Both the position numbers and the translations under genes were made by a program. Below are positions 1 through 12,907 of a stretch of DNA of 64,000 bases, piece after piece. Source of the stretch: Populus alba (Eukaryota > Streptophyta > Magnoliopsida > Malpighiales > Salicaceae); NCBI RefSeq assembly GCF_005239225.2, contig NC_133289.1, positions 13,190,889-13,254,888 of the forward strand, written 5' to 3'. How positions within the stretch are numbered: position 1 is the first letter of the stretch; every line of letters starts with the position of its first letter. The notes below the pieces were generated by a model. It made no database searches, was not told the origin of the DNA, and saw only the letters and a list, made by a program, of their open reading frames with translations.

Positions 1-54
1 GACTTAATAGAATGCAAAAATACTTTGATGAGGAATGGAAATACCAAAAATGTA

Positions 55-520
55 AAACCCTAATTAAAATATTATGATAATAGAAAAATTCTAGAAATTT
101 AACCTGACGATCAAAAGAAATGAATAATAATGTATAAATATTGAATATTTATAAAAGAATTAAAAAGGGATTACAAAAGGATTAAGCAAGGAAATTGAAG
201 ATTATCAATGACTATTTGGTTAAGGGTGGCCAACTTTGAAGAAGAGAAGGAGGAGGGAAATAAACGAGTAGAAAACTTCTTTTCCTTGCTCTTGTCTCCT
301 CAATTTAGCAAGTTTAAAAAGTAGAAACCTTGATTAACTATAATTTTGAATTATTAAGGAAAATTAGTGTATTTTACATAGAAGAATGTTATATAAATTG
401 TTTTTTCATGAATGAATGATTAAATGGATGTTTTTATGATAGAATGAGGTCGATAAGCATGGAAAAACATTAGTTATTGCATGAAATCAAAAAGAAAAAA
501 AAAATGAAACTAAAAACTAA
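55..520. repeat. Dispersed repeat, copy 1
   Basis: This stretch aligns over several hundred bases with 10865-11460 in the same orientation. Shared landmarks include TTAAAATATTATGATA, a purine-rich GAAGAAGAGGAGGAGGA-like stretch, and AACCTTGATTAACTATAATT followed by GAATGAATGATTAAATG. Copy 2 carries extra sequence near its 5' part. There is no coding potential. It could be part of an LTR or another non-coding transposon segment; the family is not identified. Confidence 0.8.
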
Positions 521-1341
521 AATGGCGTCTCATGAATCGTACAAATTAATCAGTTGACCAATTAGGATTTACCAAACGTTCTGTTTGATCGGTTAATAGG
601 ATGAACAATGAATTTTACTATTGTTTGAATTGATCGACCAAACCAGTTGATAGTTTGTTTGACCATTCGAAACCCTAGTAAAAGTAGTAATAACTAGTCG
701 ATTGATTGGTTATGTCAATGTGAACCAATATCATTTAACTGACAATGAACTATTATTATTCAATTTGAAACTCATAGTTTCATAACATAATGTTTGACCA
801 AGACGATGATAAAAGGGATCAAATTTGTTTGCTTAAATAGTTAAATACATCATGTGGATTTATGTTGATGTTTAATGAATAAGAAATACATTGATTTCAA
901 AGAAATTTGAGTTAAAACCATGCATTTTTTTAAGGAAGAAAGTTGAAATCAAATTTGCTAGGATAAAAGGGTTAATTATAGATGAAACGAATTTAAATTG
1001 CATAAAATATAGATTAATAATTATGAAATCCCCTTGGATATAAGATTAGAATTTTTTTTTTTAAAAGAGAATTTTGAGATAAGGATTTTGAATTAAAAAT
1101 AATTATGATTTTGATGATACATGAGAGATTGTGAATGCTGCTTAACTGATAGGGACAGTCAGACAACAATAAATTTCAAATAGGTACTTAATATCTCAGT
1201 AGATATCAATTCTTGTTTTAAAAGTCAATAATTACTATTATTTTCTCAATATCAATGAGTTTATGAAATTAGTAATGATTGATAATTATCATGTTGATAT
1301 AAGAAATTTTAATAGAAAATAAAATAATTGGCATTCTTAAC

Positions 1342-1354
1342 TTGATATCAGAGC
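1342..1354 (+). other. Candidate copia primer-binding site
   Basis: TTGATATCAGAGC resembles TGGTATCAGAGC, the sequence complementary to the 3' end of initiator tRNA-Met that Ty1/copia elements use as primer-binding site. It would put the end of an LTR just to its left. No coding region follows that I can recognise, so this may be a decayed fragment or chance. Confidence 0.3.
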
Positions 1355-1359
1355 AAAAA

Positions 1360-4310
1360 AAATTGCAAACTTATTCTTCTTTAGAAACTGCAACCATCCT
1401 TTGTATTTATACATTTAGGGTTATGTACAATACAAGAGTGGAATATACTACACATGATAACTATTCCTATATAAGGTATTTATATATATAAGGAATCTAA
1501 TCTAGTCTCTTTACATAATAAATGTGAGTTTTGTATAGGTACATTTTATTTTGGATATGCGTTTTTTTTATGGTTTATTGTGAATTATAGTTATGATTTA
1601 TTGATTGATCGATTGTTGTTATTGTTGTTGTTGTTGTTGTGTATTTATATTGTAGGCTTGAAAATTATAACAACAAACCAAAAAATTTATGAAAACACCA
1701 ACGGTTTCATTTACAGAAAGGCAATTTTTTTGGAATATCTGTTGGCAATTTAACTGGAATCTCCACACCCATTTTGAAACTTTTGATAACACCATACATA
1801 ATATTTTGGGATTTCTGATTGAATAGGCGGAAAAGGTTATGCGGTAAATAAGTTGTCGATGAAAAATAGACGACAAAATCTAATTTTTTGGTGGGACTAT
1901 TTTGACACCTATTCCATTACCATTTTCAATTTATGAGGGAAATGTTGACAGAACAAAAATCCTCCACGAGACACTTTTTGATGACAGGTTCCTATTATCG
2001 ATTCCATCGACAAGTAAAATATTCCGTCAATATTATTTATTTTTCTAGTGGTAATAATCTGATCAGAAGTGTAGTTCAATATGAAGCTAGCATGCAATGA
2101 AGGGTACACTGGAGTATTAAAAGAACATCAATTGCATCCAAGGAGTGAATATTGCTACGATGGATAGTGGTAATGAAGATTTTTTGTACGAAGAAATTTG
2201 CAAGGAACAAGAAAATATAGGCGAAGAAGAGTAGAGTTGCATACTTCTCAAAAACAAGCCTTAAGTAGAAGATTATTTGTCCCAATTTAAGACGATTTGT
2301 TGGAACTTATGGCTTAAAATGAATAATAAGGTGGTTTGAATTGATTGTTTAATTTAATTGAGTAAAGAGATTGCTTACTCCTAAGAAAACCTTTATATAA
2401 TTTGAATAAGATTTGAATTTTGGCTTGACATATATTTTCTAGTTGGAAATGGACTTGCATGTGTAACCTGAAATTGATCGTTTGTGTGTGTGTTTATGTT
2501 GCAGAAAAAAGGGAGAGGAACGACAATAACATTGAGTTGGCCATCTTTTTTTGTGATTTTGTCAATAAAAGAATTAGTGTGATACTTTCTAATGAGTGAT
2601 GAGGTGTCCGTGTGTGGTTGATTTGTGAGTGCAAACCTCAATATTTGATAGTGAAGTTTTGGTAAAGTAGGCTTTGCTGAACCATTTTATATTTCAAGTC
2701 CTTTTTATTTTGTATTATTATTTAATTTGCTTGAGTTTTGCACAGCATAGTGTTGACACCCAGAAAGTTTAGAACAGAGTGGAGCATCTTCAGTGACATC
2801 TTCTCTCAAGGGTTACAGTGATTTGTAGGCCAATAACCTTAAACCCTCAATTAAACCCTACATCACCTTACCACCTTCATCAACATCATTTTCATTACCA
2901 CCAAGCTTTTCATATTATTAATTGCTCAACATGCAAATATATGAAGAATTTTTTTCATAAAAATATCTCTATTTTCATGCATGTTTTAAAAGCAAAGGTA
3001 TGTTGCTTCAATCCTTCATTTTTCCTTAAGAGTACTTGTGACATTACACACTTGGACATGGATATGAATATAACTTGGACACTTTAATTACATGAAAAGA
3101 AGAAGAAGGAAGAACAGCCTAAGCAGATATTAATATGCTTGGATTCCGAGTCTGAGCAACATAAAGCAAAATAAACGGACGGCCTGCTGAATCTCTCTTT
3201 TACGTTCATTATCTTTGAGCTCGTGTATCGTTTACATCATATGCTCCTTGATCAGACATCTTTTCTCGATTTAGATAGGAAAAACTACAGAAACGTAAGA
3301 GTAGCATAACACAATATTTGCAACTGGTCCAGGAGTATGGACCCAAATCATATGGTAAGAGAACTTGTTCACATGAAACGGGGCATTTTCTTAACGTCAG
3401 CAACAGAGAGAGATAGAGTCAACTTGCTCCTTAAGTCAACTAGGGGACCCTAAAATGAGTTGATGAAGTTCTAAGCTTAGTTGAGACCTTTCCCATTTTA
3501 GCAGAGTTATATATAGCGCAAGTTTGAGTGGCTAAGCTGGTAAGGACGCATGCAAGTGAGCTTGTGGCTGCACTTTCGTAAACTGTGATGAGCCATGAAA
3601 AAGAAAGGAAAAGGCAAGGAAATGAATTACAGTTGGACGGGACTCACTCTGAACTTGGTGTTGCTTTTATGCTCTTAAAGAATGAGCATCAGGTTCTTAT
3701 CTGCATATATAATTATGTAGTTCTTGGAGATTTGATGCTTAAAGGGACCGTAAATTATTGCTTCGAGATAAAGCCTGTCTTCCATAGTAAATTATGTCAT
3801 TGGGATTCCTAGAATCTTATGCATGTCTCTGAGTTTTGTTTTCCTTCAATATGGTTGTCTGATTTGGGTTATTTCCTTCTTTTTTTGGACAATCAATTTG
3901 GGTTATTTTCTACTTTGGTAGAATCCAAACCTGTAGTGGCGGTCCTTGATTAAGACATGGATTCTCACTTAATCTTAGCAACCACCACTACTCCTACGCA
4001 TTCCTTGGACCACCTCACAAAAGCAGGTGTTGCAACAATCACACGAACACCCGCACACACACAAGTGATACAGATTTTGGTTGCAGGTGCCCGATTAAAG
4101 GGAGGGAAAAAATCTTAAGCTTCATAGATTTCAAGAACACAATTAAGGAAGCCAGAGAGTATTTCTCAGCTCCAATACATGCCTGTGCTTCTGGGAAAGG
4201 GATCAATGTCAGCCTAAAGCTTATTGTTAACTCAAAACTGAAACCAAGAGAAAGTGTTTGAGGAGAAGCCAGGGTCATAGGAAGTCAAGATCCACTTTGT
4301 CTTTGTAATT
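1360..4310. other. Gene-free AT-rich stretch
   Basis: No gene is supported here. The ORFs present are short, lack recognisable domains and do not join by splicing into anything I know. A (TTG)n microsatellite lies at about 1614-1641 and accounts for a polyglutamine-looking minus-strand ORF. The part nearest 4300 is probably the 3' UTR of the minus-strand zinc-finger gene. Confidence 0.6.
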
Positions 4311-4321
4311 ACAACTTTCTG

Positions 4322-5180
4322 TCAATATCCACCACCTGGAAATATGAACAACAAAATTCTCAACATGACTGAAACGTCAAGCCAACCATTTTCATATGCA
4401 AAGAAATCAAATGAAGCAGCGAGTTAAATTTGCTTACTGTATTCCCTCGGTGTTCTGCATTTAAAGCATTCCATCCTGCTAGCATAATTATGGATTCCAC
4501 ATCCCAATCTGTCCAATAGATTATTATTAATCAAAGAAAAGCAGTAGGGTACCATGAAATTATAGCAATAATTTGTCGCCAACAAACATTGAGTGCTAAT
4601 TGCGTGCTATTACTTCTCCCAGCTATAATTCCTTTTAGAAAAGTAAAACCATGCAATAGTGACTGTGCCGCTTCAAACAATCATTTCTGTTTTCAGTGAA
4701 AAACAAAACAACCCTTGTTTCGAAAACAATCGTCTGTGCGAAATGCAGGAAAATCACAATGATATTTTCAAGAACATATGATAAATACCAGCGGAATGTA
4801 ATGTTATCTGTGTTCTAGACCAGAATCATCAGATTCACAATGTGAACTCACCTGGTGCAAATCCAATCACCAGTTTTCCATCCAGGAGGATCACTTCCAT
4901 CAGATCCATAAGCGTTACTTCCAAACCCACCTGCAGCATGATCATTTCTTAATGCACCACAATTATAGCAGCTTGACCGGCTAGCATAGTTGTGAGCTTG
5001 ACAGTTCATGGCGGAGCAATACCAGTCCCCAGCCAAAACCTTTGTTGCATTGCATATGTAGGTTGCCGGATCAGGGCCGCCGTACTTAGGGTACCCGCAA
5101 CGTTGGCACATTTCCCTTTTCTTGAAATTCTGGTGCTGGCAGGCGCTGCACATCCAGTCTCCTCCAGCTGTCCAGCTCAT
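4322..5180 (-). CDS. RanBP2-type zinc finger protein, 137 aa
   Basis: Three coding exons on the minus strand: 4852-5180, 4438-4508 and a 14-nt last exon 4322-4335. All introns are GT-AG and the frame stays open to TGA. The 137-residue protein has three RanBP2-type zinc fingers, each opening with GDW: GDWMCSAC near residue 8, GDWYCSAMNC in the middle and GDWICTRLGC at the C terminus, with the usual NF/NY and CxxC second halves. Plant proteins of this kind are small three-finger proteins thought to bind single-stranded RNA or act in stress responses; the target here is unknown. The start is the ATG at 5180, just after an acceptor, rather than an in-frame upstream ATG that would lie in intron. 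A 5' UTR exon near 6017-6100 and a long leader intron are inferred. If the last intron were retained, the protein would end a few residues after REY. Confidence 0.93.
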
Positions 5181-6105
5181 TTTATCTCCTACAGGACAAA
5201 ACACAAGTTACAATCAGACATGCATTACAGCGCGAAATAAAAATTATAAAACATTATAGTACAAACAATTATGTACGACACAAACAACCATTAATGATGA
5301 AAAATCCATTCGCGAAACAAATTAACAACCATTTGCAATGCAACTTAATTATTAGTTGTGGTGAAAAGAAAACTACTTTACGATGTCACCTCTTCTTACG
5401 ACGATGAGGGGATAATTCACACAATACCACTTAATTTATGAATTATTACTACAATTGAACGACCAACTCTACTTGATTTCATGCGTTTCATGAGCAATGA
5501 CCTCATGGACCTAAAATGTTGTTCCAACAACATATGAAACATTACACGCTTACCCATCCCTTTGTGTGTTCATCAGTCCTCGAAGCCTAATTAAGACTGA
5601 ATGGGCATGCATGCTGACAATTAGACCTTGATCATCAGTTTCCTCGACTTATACTTGGTTCTAGCTGCTACTAATCAAGGGCATTGAAATCTGATGGTAA
5701 ACATGCTATATAGAATTGCAGTTCTCAGGTCATAATATACTACTAAGCTCCTTCGCGCTATAGGAACAGATCAGCTATATGAACAGGCGTTTTGATTAAT
5801 TACGGGACTCTAGCTTCTTTTCTACAACATTTGATGCTATATATGACATGCACCATATACAGCAAGAATGCCAGACCATTTATAGGGATCAACCCGGATT
5901 GCAGCTGCACAGAACCCCATATATATATATATATAACACGTTGGGAAGTACTGGTACAAGCGGTTGCTTAAACGTTTATAAAAATGGGAAGCAGGAAAAA
6001 GAAGAAGAAGCTAACCTTATGTGAACTGAAGGCTAGAGCCTTGAAGAGCAATTAGCAGAAGAGTAGCGAGGTTAATACAGTAGTTGTGCGAGATTATCAA
6101 TATGG
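5181..6105 (-). other. 5' UTR and leader intron of the zinc-finger gene
   Basis: On the minus strand the coding exon is preceded by TGTCCTGTAG then GAGATAAAATG, a good acceptor. A donor-like CATAAG/GTTAGC lies near 6016, so a leader intron of about 0.8 kb is likely, with a non-coding first exon at about 6017-6105. A short (AT)n tract lies near 5921-5936. This is inferred from splice signals only. Confidence 0.55.
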
Positions 6106-6136
6106 TTGGTGATTTTGGTGCATGGGTTGGGAGGCA

Positions 6137-6143
6137 TTATATA
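6137..6143 (-). promoter_or_regulatory. TATA box candidate for the zinc-finger gene
   Basis: Reading the minus strand, TATATAA lies about 30-40 bases upstream of the inferred non-coding first exon. Position and sequence fit a core promoter. There is no experimental start site. Confidence 0.45.
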
Positions 6144-6149
6144 CTTGTT

Positions 6150-7175
6150 CTTCCCTGACAGCACGAGTGGGGCCATTGATGGTATTTTCTCCACGTATCG
6201 TTATTTTCCTTTTCTGCAGATAGTATTCCAAAAGGGGACGAGAGGTTTAGAGATAAGCCTGCTCTTACCTAGCTATGCCTATTCAATTATTCTTCAGCTA
6301 TTATTCCTCCACATATCTACTTCTCTACTATATATGCATGGCATTATTAGGGGAAGATGTTATTTGAAAGGCTGATGTAACGCCATGGCCGGGCTTAAAG
6401 AGGCCGGTTGTTGTTCACATGGCTAGTAAATCTTAAGCTTCATTGCTCCCATGGTACTAACTCCTCAACCTCGAAGTTTTTACCAGCCCCCCTTGATTCT
6501 TTTACAAGCCATTTTGGCCAAATCCTGTTAATATTCTCCCTCCATTACTATAAAAAGAGAGATGAAAACCAAGAATATTATAACTAGTTATGTGGCATAT
6601 ATATATCATTATAGAATGTGGATGCATGCATCGCGGATCACACACTGGCCAGCTAGAACTGATCAAAAACGATCCAAGTTGCAAAGAAACCTTTACTCGA
6701 GCAGGTTTTATGTAGTCCAGGCACACTTGGTTGAGTAAAAAGGATGAACATAAATGTGGGATTTTGCATCAGGAATCGGTTCCTTACAATGCACATCTAA
6801 TGCCAAATGCTTCTCTTCCTTGTATTTGATTCCTTCTCTGCAATAATGCAAAAGCAACAGGGAAGATTCATATCTAAAGCCAACCTTTGTCTACCCGCGC
6901 GTCCATTAACTTAGCGTATATACATGTCTAGATTCATCACTACGACTACTACTGAGCATCGGTGGTACTGGCATCCATGATTTAGAGCTTGCAAGCTTGA
7001 CATGTGTCTATCTATACACATGATGTGCTCATTTGGCTACGTTAATAAATCTTTTAAGAGATCACTCTTAATATTTACTTAGTATATTTCTTTAAAAAAT
7101 TAATAGTTTTTCTTAGACATTTATTTTAAAATCTAAACTATAAAAAAAATAAATAAAGATAAACAATTAAAAATA
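6150..7175. other. Intergenic, no feature seen
   Basis: This is presumably upstream regulatory sequence of the zinc-finger gene followed by plain intergenic DNA. I see no gene or clear repeat. Confidence 0.5.
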
Positions 7176-7179
7176 TATA

Positions 7180-7625
7180 GGTGTGTTTGTTTTTTAGATA
7201 ACTTTTATGGTTAATATTTGAAAAAAATAAGTTTAAAAAAAATATGGTTAAGCTGTGGTTAATTGTATTTAGATACATGTTTTTTAAAAAATTATGGTTA
7301 AGGTTTATAAGCAGCAAAAAACGTGTATAAAATATTTTGTAATTATATGATTGTGGTTGCTTTTTAAAGTGTTTTTTATTTGAAAATATATTAAAATAAT
7401 ATTTTTTTATTTTAAAAAATTATTTTTGATATTAGTGCATCAAAATAATTTGAAAACATTAAAAATATATATATATATATATATATATTAATATGAGGCA
7501 AATAAAAAAATAAAAAAAATTAATTTTTTTAAAAAACCGTTTTTGAAACATAAAAATAAATAGGGTTTTACAAAACTCAGTTATAAAAACATGTAAAAAT
7601 TATTTAATAAAAACTGAGTTTCAAA
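7180..7625. repeat. MITE-like element, long form copy 1
   Basis: It begins GGTGTGTTTGTTTTTTAGAT and contains GATTGTGGTTGCTTTTTAAAGTG and ATTTTTGATATTAGTGCATCAAAATAAT. It is an inverted relative of 17330-17725, with the same blocks in reverse order and complement. There is no coding capacity. The shorter elements at 12.2, 24.2, 24.9, 26.9 and 57.5 kb share the core (GTGGTTGCTTTT ... TTTTTGATATCAGCACATCAAAACGAT). Confidence 0.7.
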
Positions 7626-8623
7626 CTTTTTTTTTAAAATAAACATAATTTAATACCTATATCTTATATTACGTCACAAATACAAAAACCAAAGATAAAG
7701 AAACGCAATCACAAAGTCAATCCCGCTATGCTTTGAAGCATCCCGCCACTTCTATCATAATTACATTCCGACATGGCTGGCTAGCAAAATCCCCTTTGAT
7801 TATCATGAAAAGGGAATGTTCCAAACAATATTTTTTTGGCTAGCATTTGGATTGCGGCGGACCGACGCTGGAGAGGGTGGGCAGCTGAGTTGGATGGGTC
7901 GGATAGTGTATATATAGAAATTATTAGTATAACTGTTCCTACAGCGTTGCAGTTGTACTAATTTTTTAAAATATATATATATATTAAAAATGCAATAATT
8001 TTTTTTATAATATTATTAATCTGATCAAATAAGATTTATTTTAAATCTCTTAAATTTAGCTATTTATCTAACTTCATTTTTTAATTAAACTTTACATGAA
8101 AGATAACTCGACTTAAATCGATCGATTTTATAAATCTAAATACAACTCTGATAGTTAATAAAAATATTACTTAGCTTTTTAAAAAACTTTGAAAAAATAA
8201 TTTTTAAAAAATATAGAAATAATGACAGATTAAATCAATTTCAGTCCTCCTATAATTAAAGTCATGAACTCTATTGAGGTTAATAATCTTTTTATTATAA
8301 ATTATTTTTATTTAATTATATGATAAAGATATGCTTATAAAATTAAGTATTAATCTAAAAATAGATATTTATTCGAGATAATATTTATTTTTATAGAAAA
8401 AAAAAACCAATCATGCATTTTATTTCCTGACAATTTAAAAAAACAAATTATAACAAAAAATTAAAAGGAAAAGATTAAAAAAAGTGCTCGAGCAAAAAAA
8501 AAAAACAAACAAATACAGAGAAAAACTGTAGGAAATTGGGAACATGTTTAATATGGATATTGAGATGAAGATTTTCTTGCCAAAATAATAAATACACACA
8601 GCTACTTGTTATGCTTTTAACGC

Positions 8624-8665
<42 letters not shown>

Positions 8666-9075
8666 CGACTTCCAGATATGGAAAACGTATGCTGCAATGG
8701 CAAGCAGACAGAGACTCCATTTGATGCTTGCTTGTTGACCTAGCTAGGGTTCGATAAGTAGGAATCCTAATCACCATTTTCTACCAGACATTGTGAATAT
8801 TCCACTCATGAAATAAAATAAAATAAAATAAAATAAAATAAAAAAATATAACCTTATACAACGCCCCCACACTTTATTCCCTAGAATGCTTTTAGAAATG
8901 GGTCCTGTCGCTTCAATAATACTTTGAGAATCCACTTTCATAGATATAGACTAGATTATTGACCATGGTATATGCTAGGGCTCTATCCTTTCTAAAAAAA
9001 AAATGTATTAAAAAAACATATTTAAGTATTCTTTTCTAGGTGAAAAAAATTATAAATCATATAGGATTGATTTAA
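7626..9075. other. AT-rich intergenic DNA with microsatellites
   Basis: No gene is present. A (TTA)n tract lies at 8625-8664 and an (AAATA)n tract at 8811-8841. The rest is AT-rich sequence with homopolymer A runs. Confidence 0.6.
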
Positions 9076-9079
9076 TATG

Positions 9080-9775
9080 ACCTGATCAACATTACAAATC
9101 CAAATAAACATGAATAAGCAAATAAAAACATAGTTTAATTTAAAAGAATTCAAGACGGTATCTATTTTTAAAATATTAAGATAGTAAATTTTTCAAATTC
9201 ACAACTCAAATCATGAGATTGAAACATCCCTTAAAAAAGTAAATTAACTAAATTACGAATTTCAATTCTCAATCAATAAATATTGAATGATAAAATTTTA
9301 AAAAGTTTAAAAAAGACAAAAAAAAAAAAAAAAACAATCGAAGTCAACTCGAATTAACCCGTTCAAACTTGTGGTCCATGTCATTAGACTAAAATAACCT
9401 TATAAAAAGTAAATTGAAATAAATTATGAAGTCTAATTTCTAATCTACCTAATGTTGAAGAATAAAATTTAAAAAAATAATAAAACAAGGATCCAAAACA
9501 ATAACCTAAGTCAATCGGATTAACCCGCTATGTCCACGACTTGGGTCATAAGACTGAAATAACCTTATAAAAAACTAATAAAAAAAATTTATGAAACATA
9601 ATTCTCAATCAACCGTTAAAGGATGAAATAGAAAAAAAAACAATTAAAAAAAAACCTCGAGTTAGCTAGGTTAACCCACTAAACTCGTGACGTAGGTTAT
9701 AATGATGAGATAGCATAACAAAAAATAAAATCAAATTATAAAACTCCATCGCCAATTGTAACAACCTTATATTTA
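9080..9775 (-). repeat. Tandem array of ~145-180 bp units, reverse orientation
   Basis: At least four diverged units. Each carries TCTCAATCAA-like and CGAATTAACCCG ... GGTCATAAGACT-like blocks; the first block recurs near 9246, 9428, 9598 and 9742. Read on the other strand, the units match the repeats at 34.0-35.2 kb (TTGGGTTAATTGAGAATTGAG, TATGAAGTTATC, GTTGACTCGGGTT). There is no coding capacity. Confidence 0.7.
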
Positions 9776-10860
9776 AGACACAAATGAACACATTCAAGAT
9801 CACAAATAACATGAAACCATGGATTTTTTATTTTTTTTTTGTATATATATACACTTTTGAAATAGTTATTTGTATATCAAATGATTAAATAGTTTGATCC
9901 CTTGATTTGACAAAAGTTAATTTCACTGCTCCTCTAGTCAATCGGTCTACTTGATTATTTGGTAATTCTAAATATTTGACTGATTTGTATATTACATCAA
10001 ATATCAATTTAGTTTTATTTTTTTATTAATTCCTCATCGAATCATTTATTTCATCATATAACATAATTAAACATCAATTTCATGTCAATTTGGCTGAAAT
10101 ATTCATTCAAAAGGGAGCATAATTTTTCTTCATTTTTCAACAATTTATTCATTATTCATTCCTAACTATTGCCTAAGAACATGATTTAAACATTTCAACC
10201 TATAAAATTTAACTTTCCATAATATACACAATTCTTCCTAAGCTTCAAAACATACCAAAGCTAAAATTAATCATGGTGAAAGTGATTGTTACTTTCTAAT
10301 CACAAGAAATCACAAAGCAATTGATTAGAAATCTAAGCTTTCTTCACTTCTTCTTCTTTTTATTTGCCTAACTTCTGGCACCTTTAATTTTAAGCTTATA
10401 ACCCTTCTCAAAACTTGAAATCATTTTTGGATTAATCCTTTAAAACTTCTTTAAATATTTTGAATTTTCCTCTCTTAAGTGTTTTAATTAAAAAAAAAAA
10501 AAAAAATCATGAAATTTTCTTTCTTTTCTTCCCTCACTAGAAGGAAAATACATAATATATATTATTTTTTATTATTACATTATATTTTTGGGTAAATTTT
10601 TCAATATTTTACTAACACAATAGTATTTTTAACTAGGATTTTACACTAGTAGACTACTTGTTAAAAAGATAAAAATAAAAAGATAAAAATAAAAAAATAA
10701 AAATAAAAAATAGATCATTGTTTTTATGAACAATGATATGTGATGAGGGGAACAATGATTTCCCCTTAGCAATTAGTTCTTGTTCATTACATGAGAGAAA
10801 TCAAGGTCCTTTTTTATGTTGAAAATTCTTTTTAATATCTCTAAATTAACTTGTTAAATC
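9776..10860. other. AT-rich stretch, no feature recognised
   Basis: No ORF of note and no splice-joined gene. A (AAAAATAAAAAGAT)-like simple repeat lies near 10670-10710. Confidence 0.5.
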
Positions 10861-10864
10861 CCAG

Positions 10865-11460
10865 TTAAAATATTATGATATTAGAAAAATGCTACAAGTC
10901 TAACTTGTATACTAAGAAGGAATACTCGGTAAAACATATATATATAGTTTAACTAAAGAACAAGGGCAAAATTGTAATTATGAAAATAAGGGCAATATAA
11001 ACAAAACTTGGCTTCCTAAAGAAGCCAAGTTAGCCGACCATTTGTGCGAGAAAAGGAGAGAAATATTGAAGCAAATTTATGGGAAACTCTTGCTAAAAAA
11101 CATCAAAAGGAGATAAATAAAAGGATCAAAAAGGGATTAAAAAAAGAAAATTGAAGATTTTCAAAGGTTGTTTTGTTAAGGGAGGTTGATTTTGAAGAAG
11201 AGGAGGAGGAGAATGGAAAGAAGTGAGTAGAGAACTTCTCTTTTTTATTCTTGTCTCATGAATTTAGTGTGTTTAAGAAATAAGAAACCTTGATTAGCTA
11301 TAATTTTGAATTATTAAGAAAAATTAGTGTATTTTACATATGATAATGTTATATACATTATGTTTTAATGAATGAATGATTAAATGAATGTTTTTATGAT
11401 AGAATGAGATTAATAAACATGAAAAAACATTGGATATTGTATGTATTGAAAAGAAATAAA
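10865..11460. repeat. Dispersed repeat, copy 2
   Basis: Second copy of the repeat at 55-520, same orientation, moderately diverged. It includes about 100 extra bases near 10930-11100 that copy 1 lacks. The family is not identified; it may be part of an LTR element. Confidence 0.8.
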
Positions 11461-12160
11461 AAAAAATGAACTAACATTCCATGAACTATACAAACTTATC
11501 ATACTGGTGATGTTCATGGTGAACATTTATATAATGATTATTGTTGTAATTTTCGTTGACATTAAGGTAACATATTTTTAAAATCTCTGGAGGCTTAAAT
11601 CTTTTGGACATGTTGGTCATATGTGTTTCTATGAGCTTTAATTGCTCTTAAATGGTTTTAATAGCATTACCAAAGGTTTGATCCATGATAGTTGTAGACT
11701 TGATATTGTTTGAATATTACATAAATGCACAACACTATTATAAAGATGCAAGTAGATCGCATCAACTCTTGCTAGTGAAATATAATACAAAAATAAAATT
11801 AATTTTGAAATTCATTCATTATTTATCTATTTATTTATTTTTAAGATTAATCAAAACTATAATACATCAAGGAAATTATAAGCATGTTATGTTAAACTTT
11901 AAGCATAAATGGCTAATTGAATTCAAAGTCATAAATTTCCACTGCAAGCTCTAGAGTTGTCAAAAGTACTAGTTATCTAGCAAAAAATATGATGGATATG
12001 ATTTGAGATTTTGGTTTTCATGTTGGAGATTGATAAATCTCCGGTGAAAAACGAAATGCGTGATCAATTAGTGCTTGAAAAGGCTTCAAGGTTTGTAACG
12101 GAAAACAAAAGGAAAAATTCATATTAAGAGGGATTTAATGGAGGCTTAATCTCTTTGTAG
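11461..12160. other. No gene seen
   Basis: The only ORF of any length here is short and AT-driven, with no recognisable domain. Confidence 0.5.
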
Positions 12161-12164
12161 GGTC

Positions 12165-12345
12165 TCTTAGTTTTTGAAATTTTTTAAAAAAATAATATTT
12201 TTTTAATGTTTTTAAATTATTTTAATATATTAATATCAAAAATATTTTTTTAAAAAATAATATATTATTTTAATAGATTTTCAAACAAAAAATAATTTAA
12301 AAAACAACTATCACAACATTTCCAAACATCTCTCTAAACATCTCT
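12165..12345. repeat. MITE-like element, diverged copy
   Basis: It contains ATATTAATATCAAAAATATTTTT and ends with AACAACTATCACAACATTTCCAAACA, an A-rich drifted version of the core shared with 24184-24402 and 57460-57665. No coding capacity. Confidence 0.5.
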
Positions 12346-12385
12346 TAGAAGTTAGAAGGTATGAGAGATTTGAATCAAGAGGAAT

Positions 12386-12672
12386 GTTGTCACATTTGAC
12401 ATTGAAGCTGTAGAATGGATATATTAATGGAGGCTTAAGGAATGACGAGAACAGAGAGAGAACACCAGATCGCTAGATCACAAGGCTACATACATGGTTT
12501 AGGGCAATTGGTTGTCACATTTGACATTGAAGCTGCTGTAGAATGAATCTTTTCTGAGGACAAGAAATGCAAACCTGGTGGTAAACAGATTGAAATAAAC
12601 AAGAGATGTGAACCTGGTGGTAAACAGATGGAAATAAACAAGGTTGTCACATTTTGGTTTAACCTGGTGGTG
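12386..12672. repeat. Small local duplications downstream of the ET gene
   Basis: GTTGTCACATTTGACATTG occurs at 12386 and again at 12511. AACCTGGTGGTAAACAGAT occurs at 12572 and 12611 (period 39 bases), with a third partial copy at 12661. The block lies just beyond the 3' end of the minus-strand ET gene and may fall partly in its 3' UTR. Confidence 0.75.
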
Positions 12673-12907
12673 ACTATGGCAGTGCAGCAAAGTCTTCACA
12701 TTTTACAACAGCTGTACAAAGGCAGTGTCAAGCAATTGAAAATATACAACCATTGTCCTAATCTCTGAAGGACAACATGCTAAGCCCCAAACTCATTAGC
12801 TGAAATTGGCTATTACGGTTCCTTTTGTGCCATGGTGCACAACCATATCAAGGACAACATGCTACAAATTACATTATTCAGGGGCTACTAATTTCGGAAA
12901 ATACCTC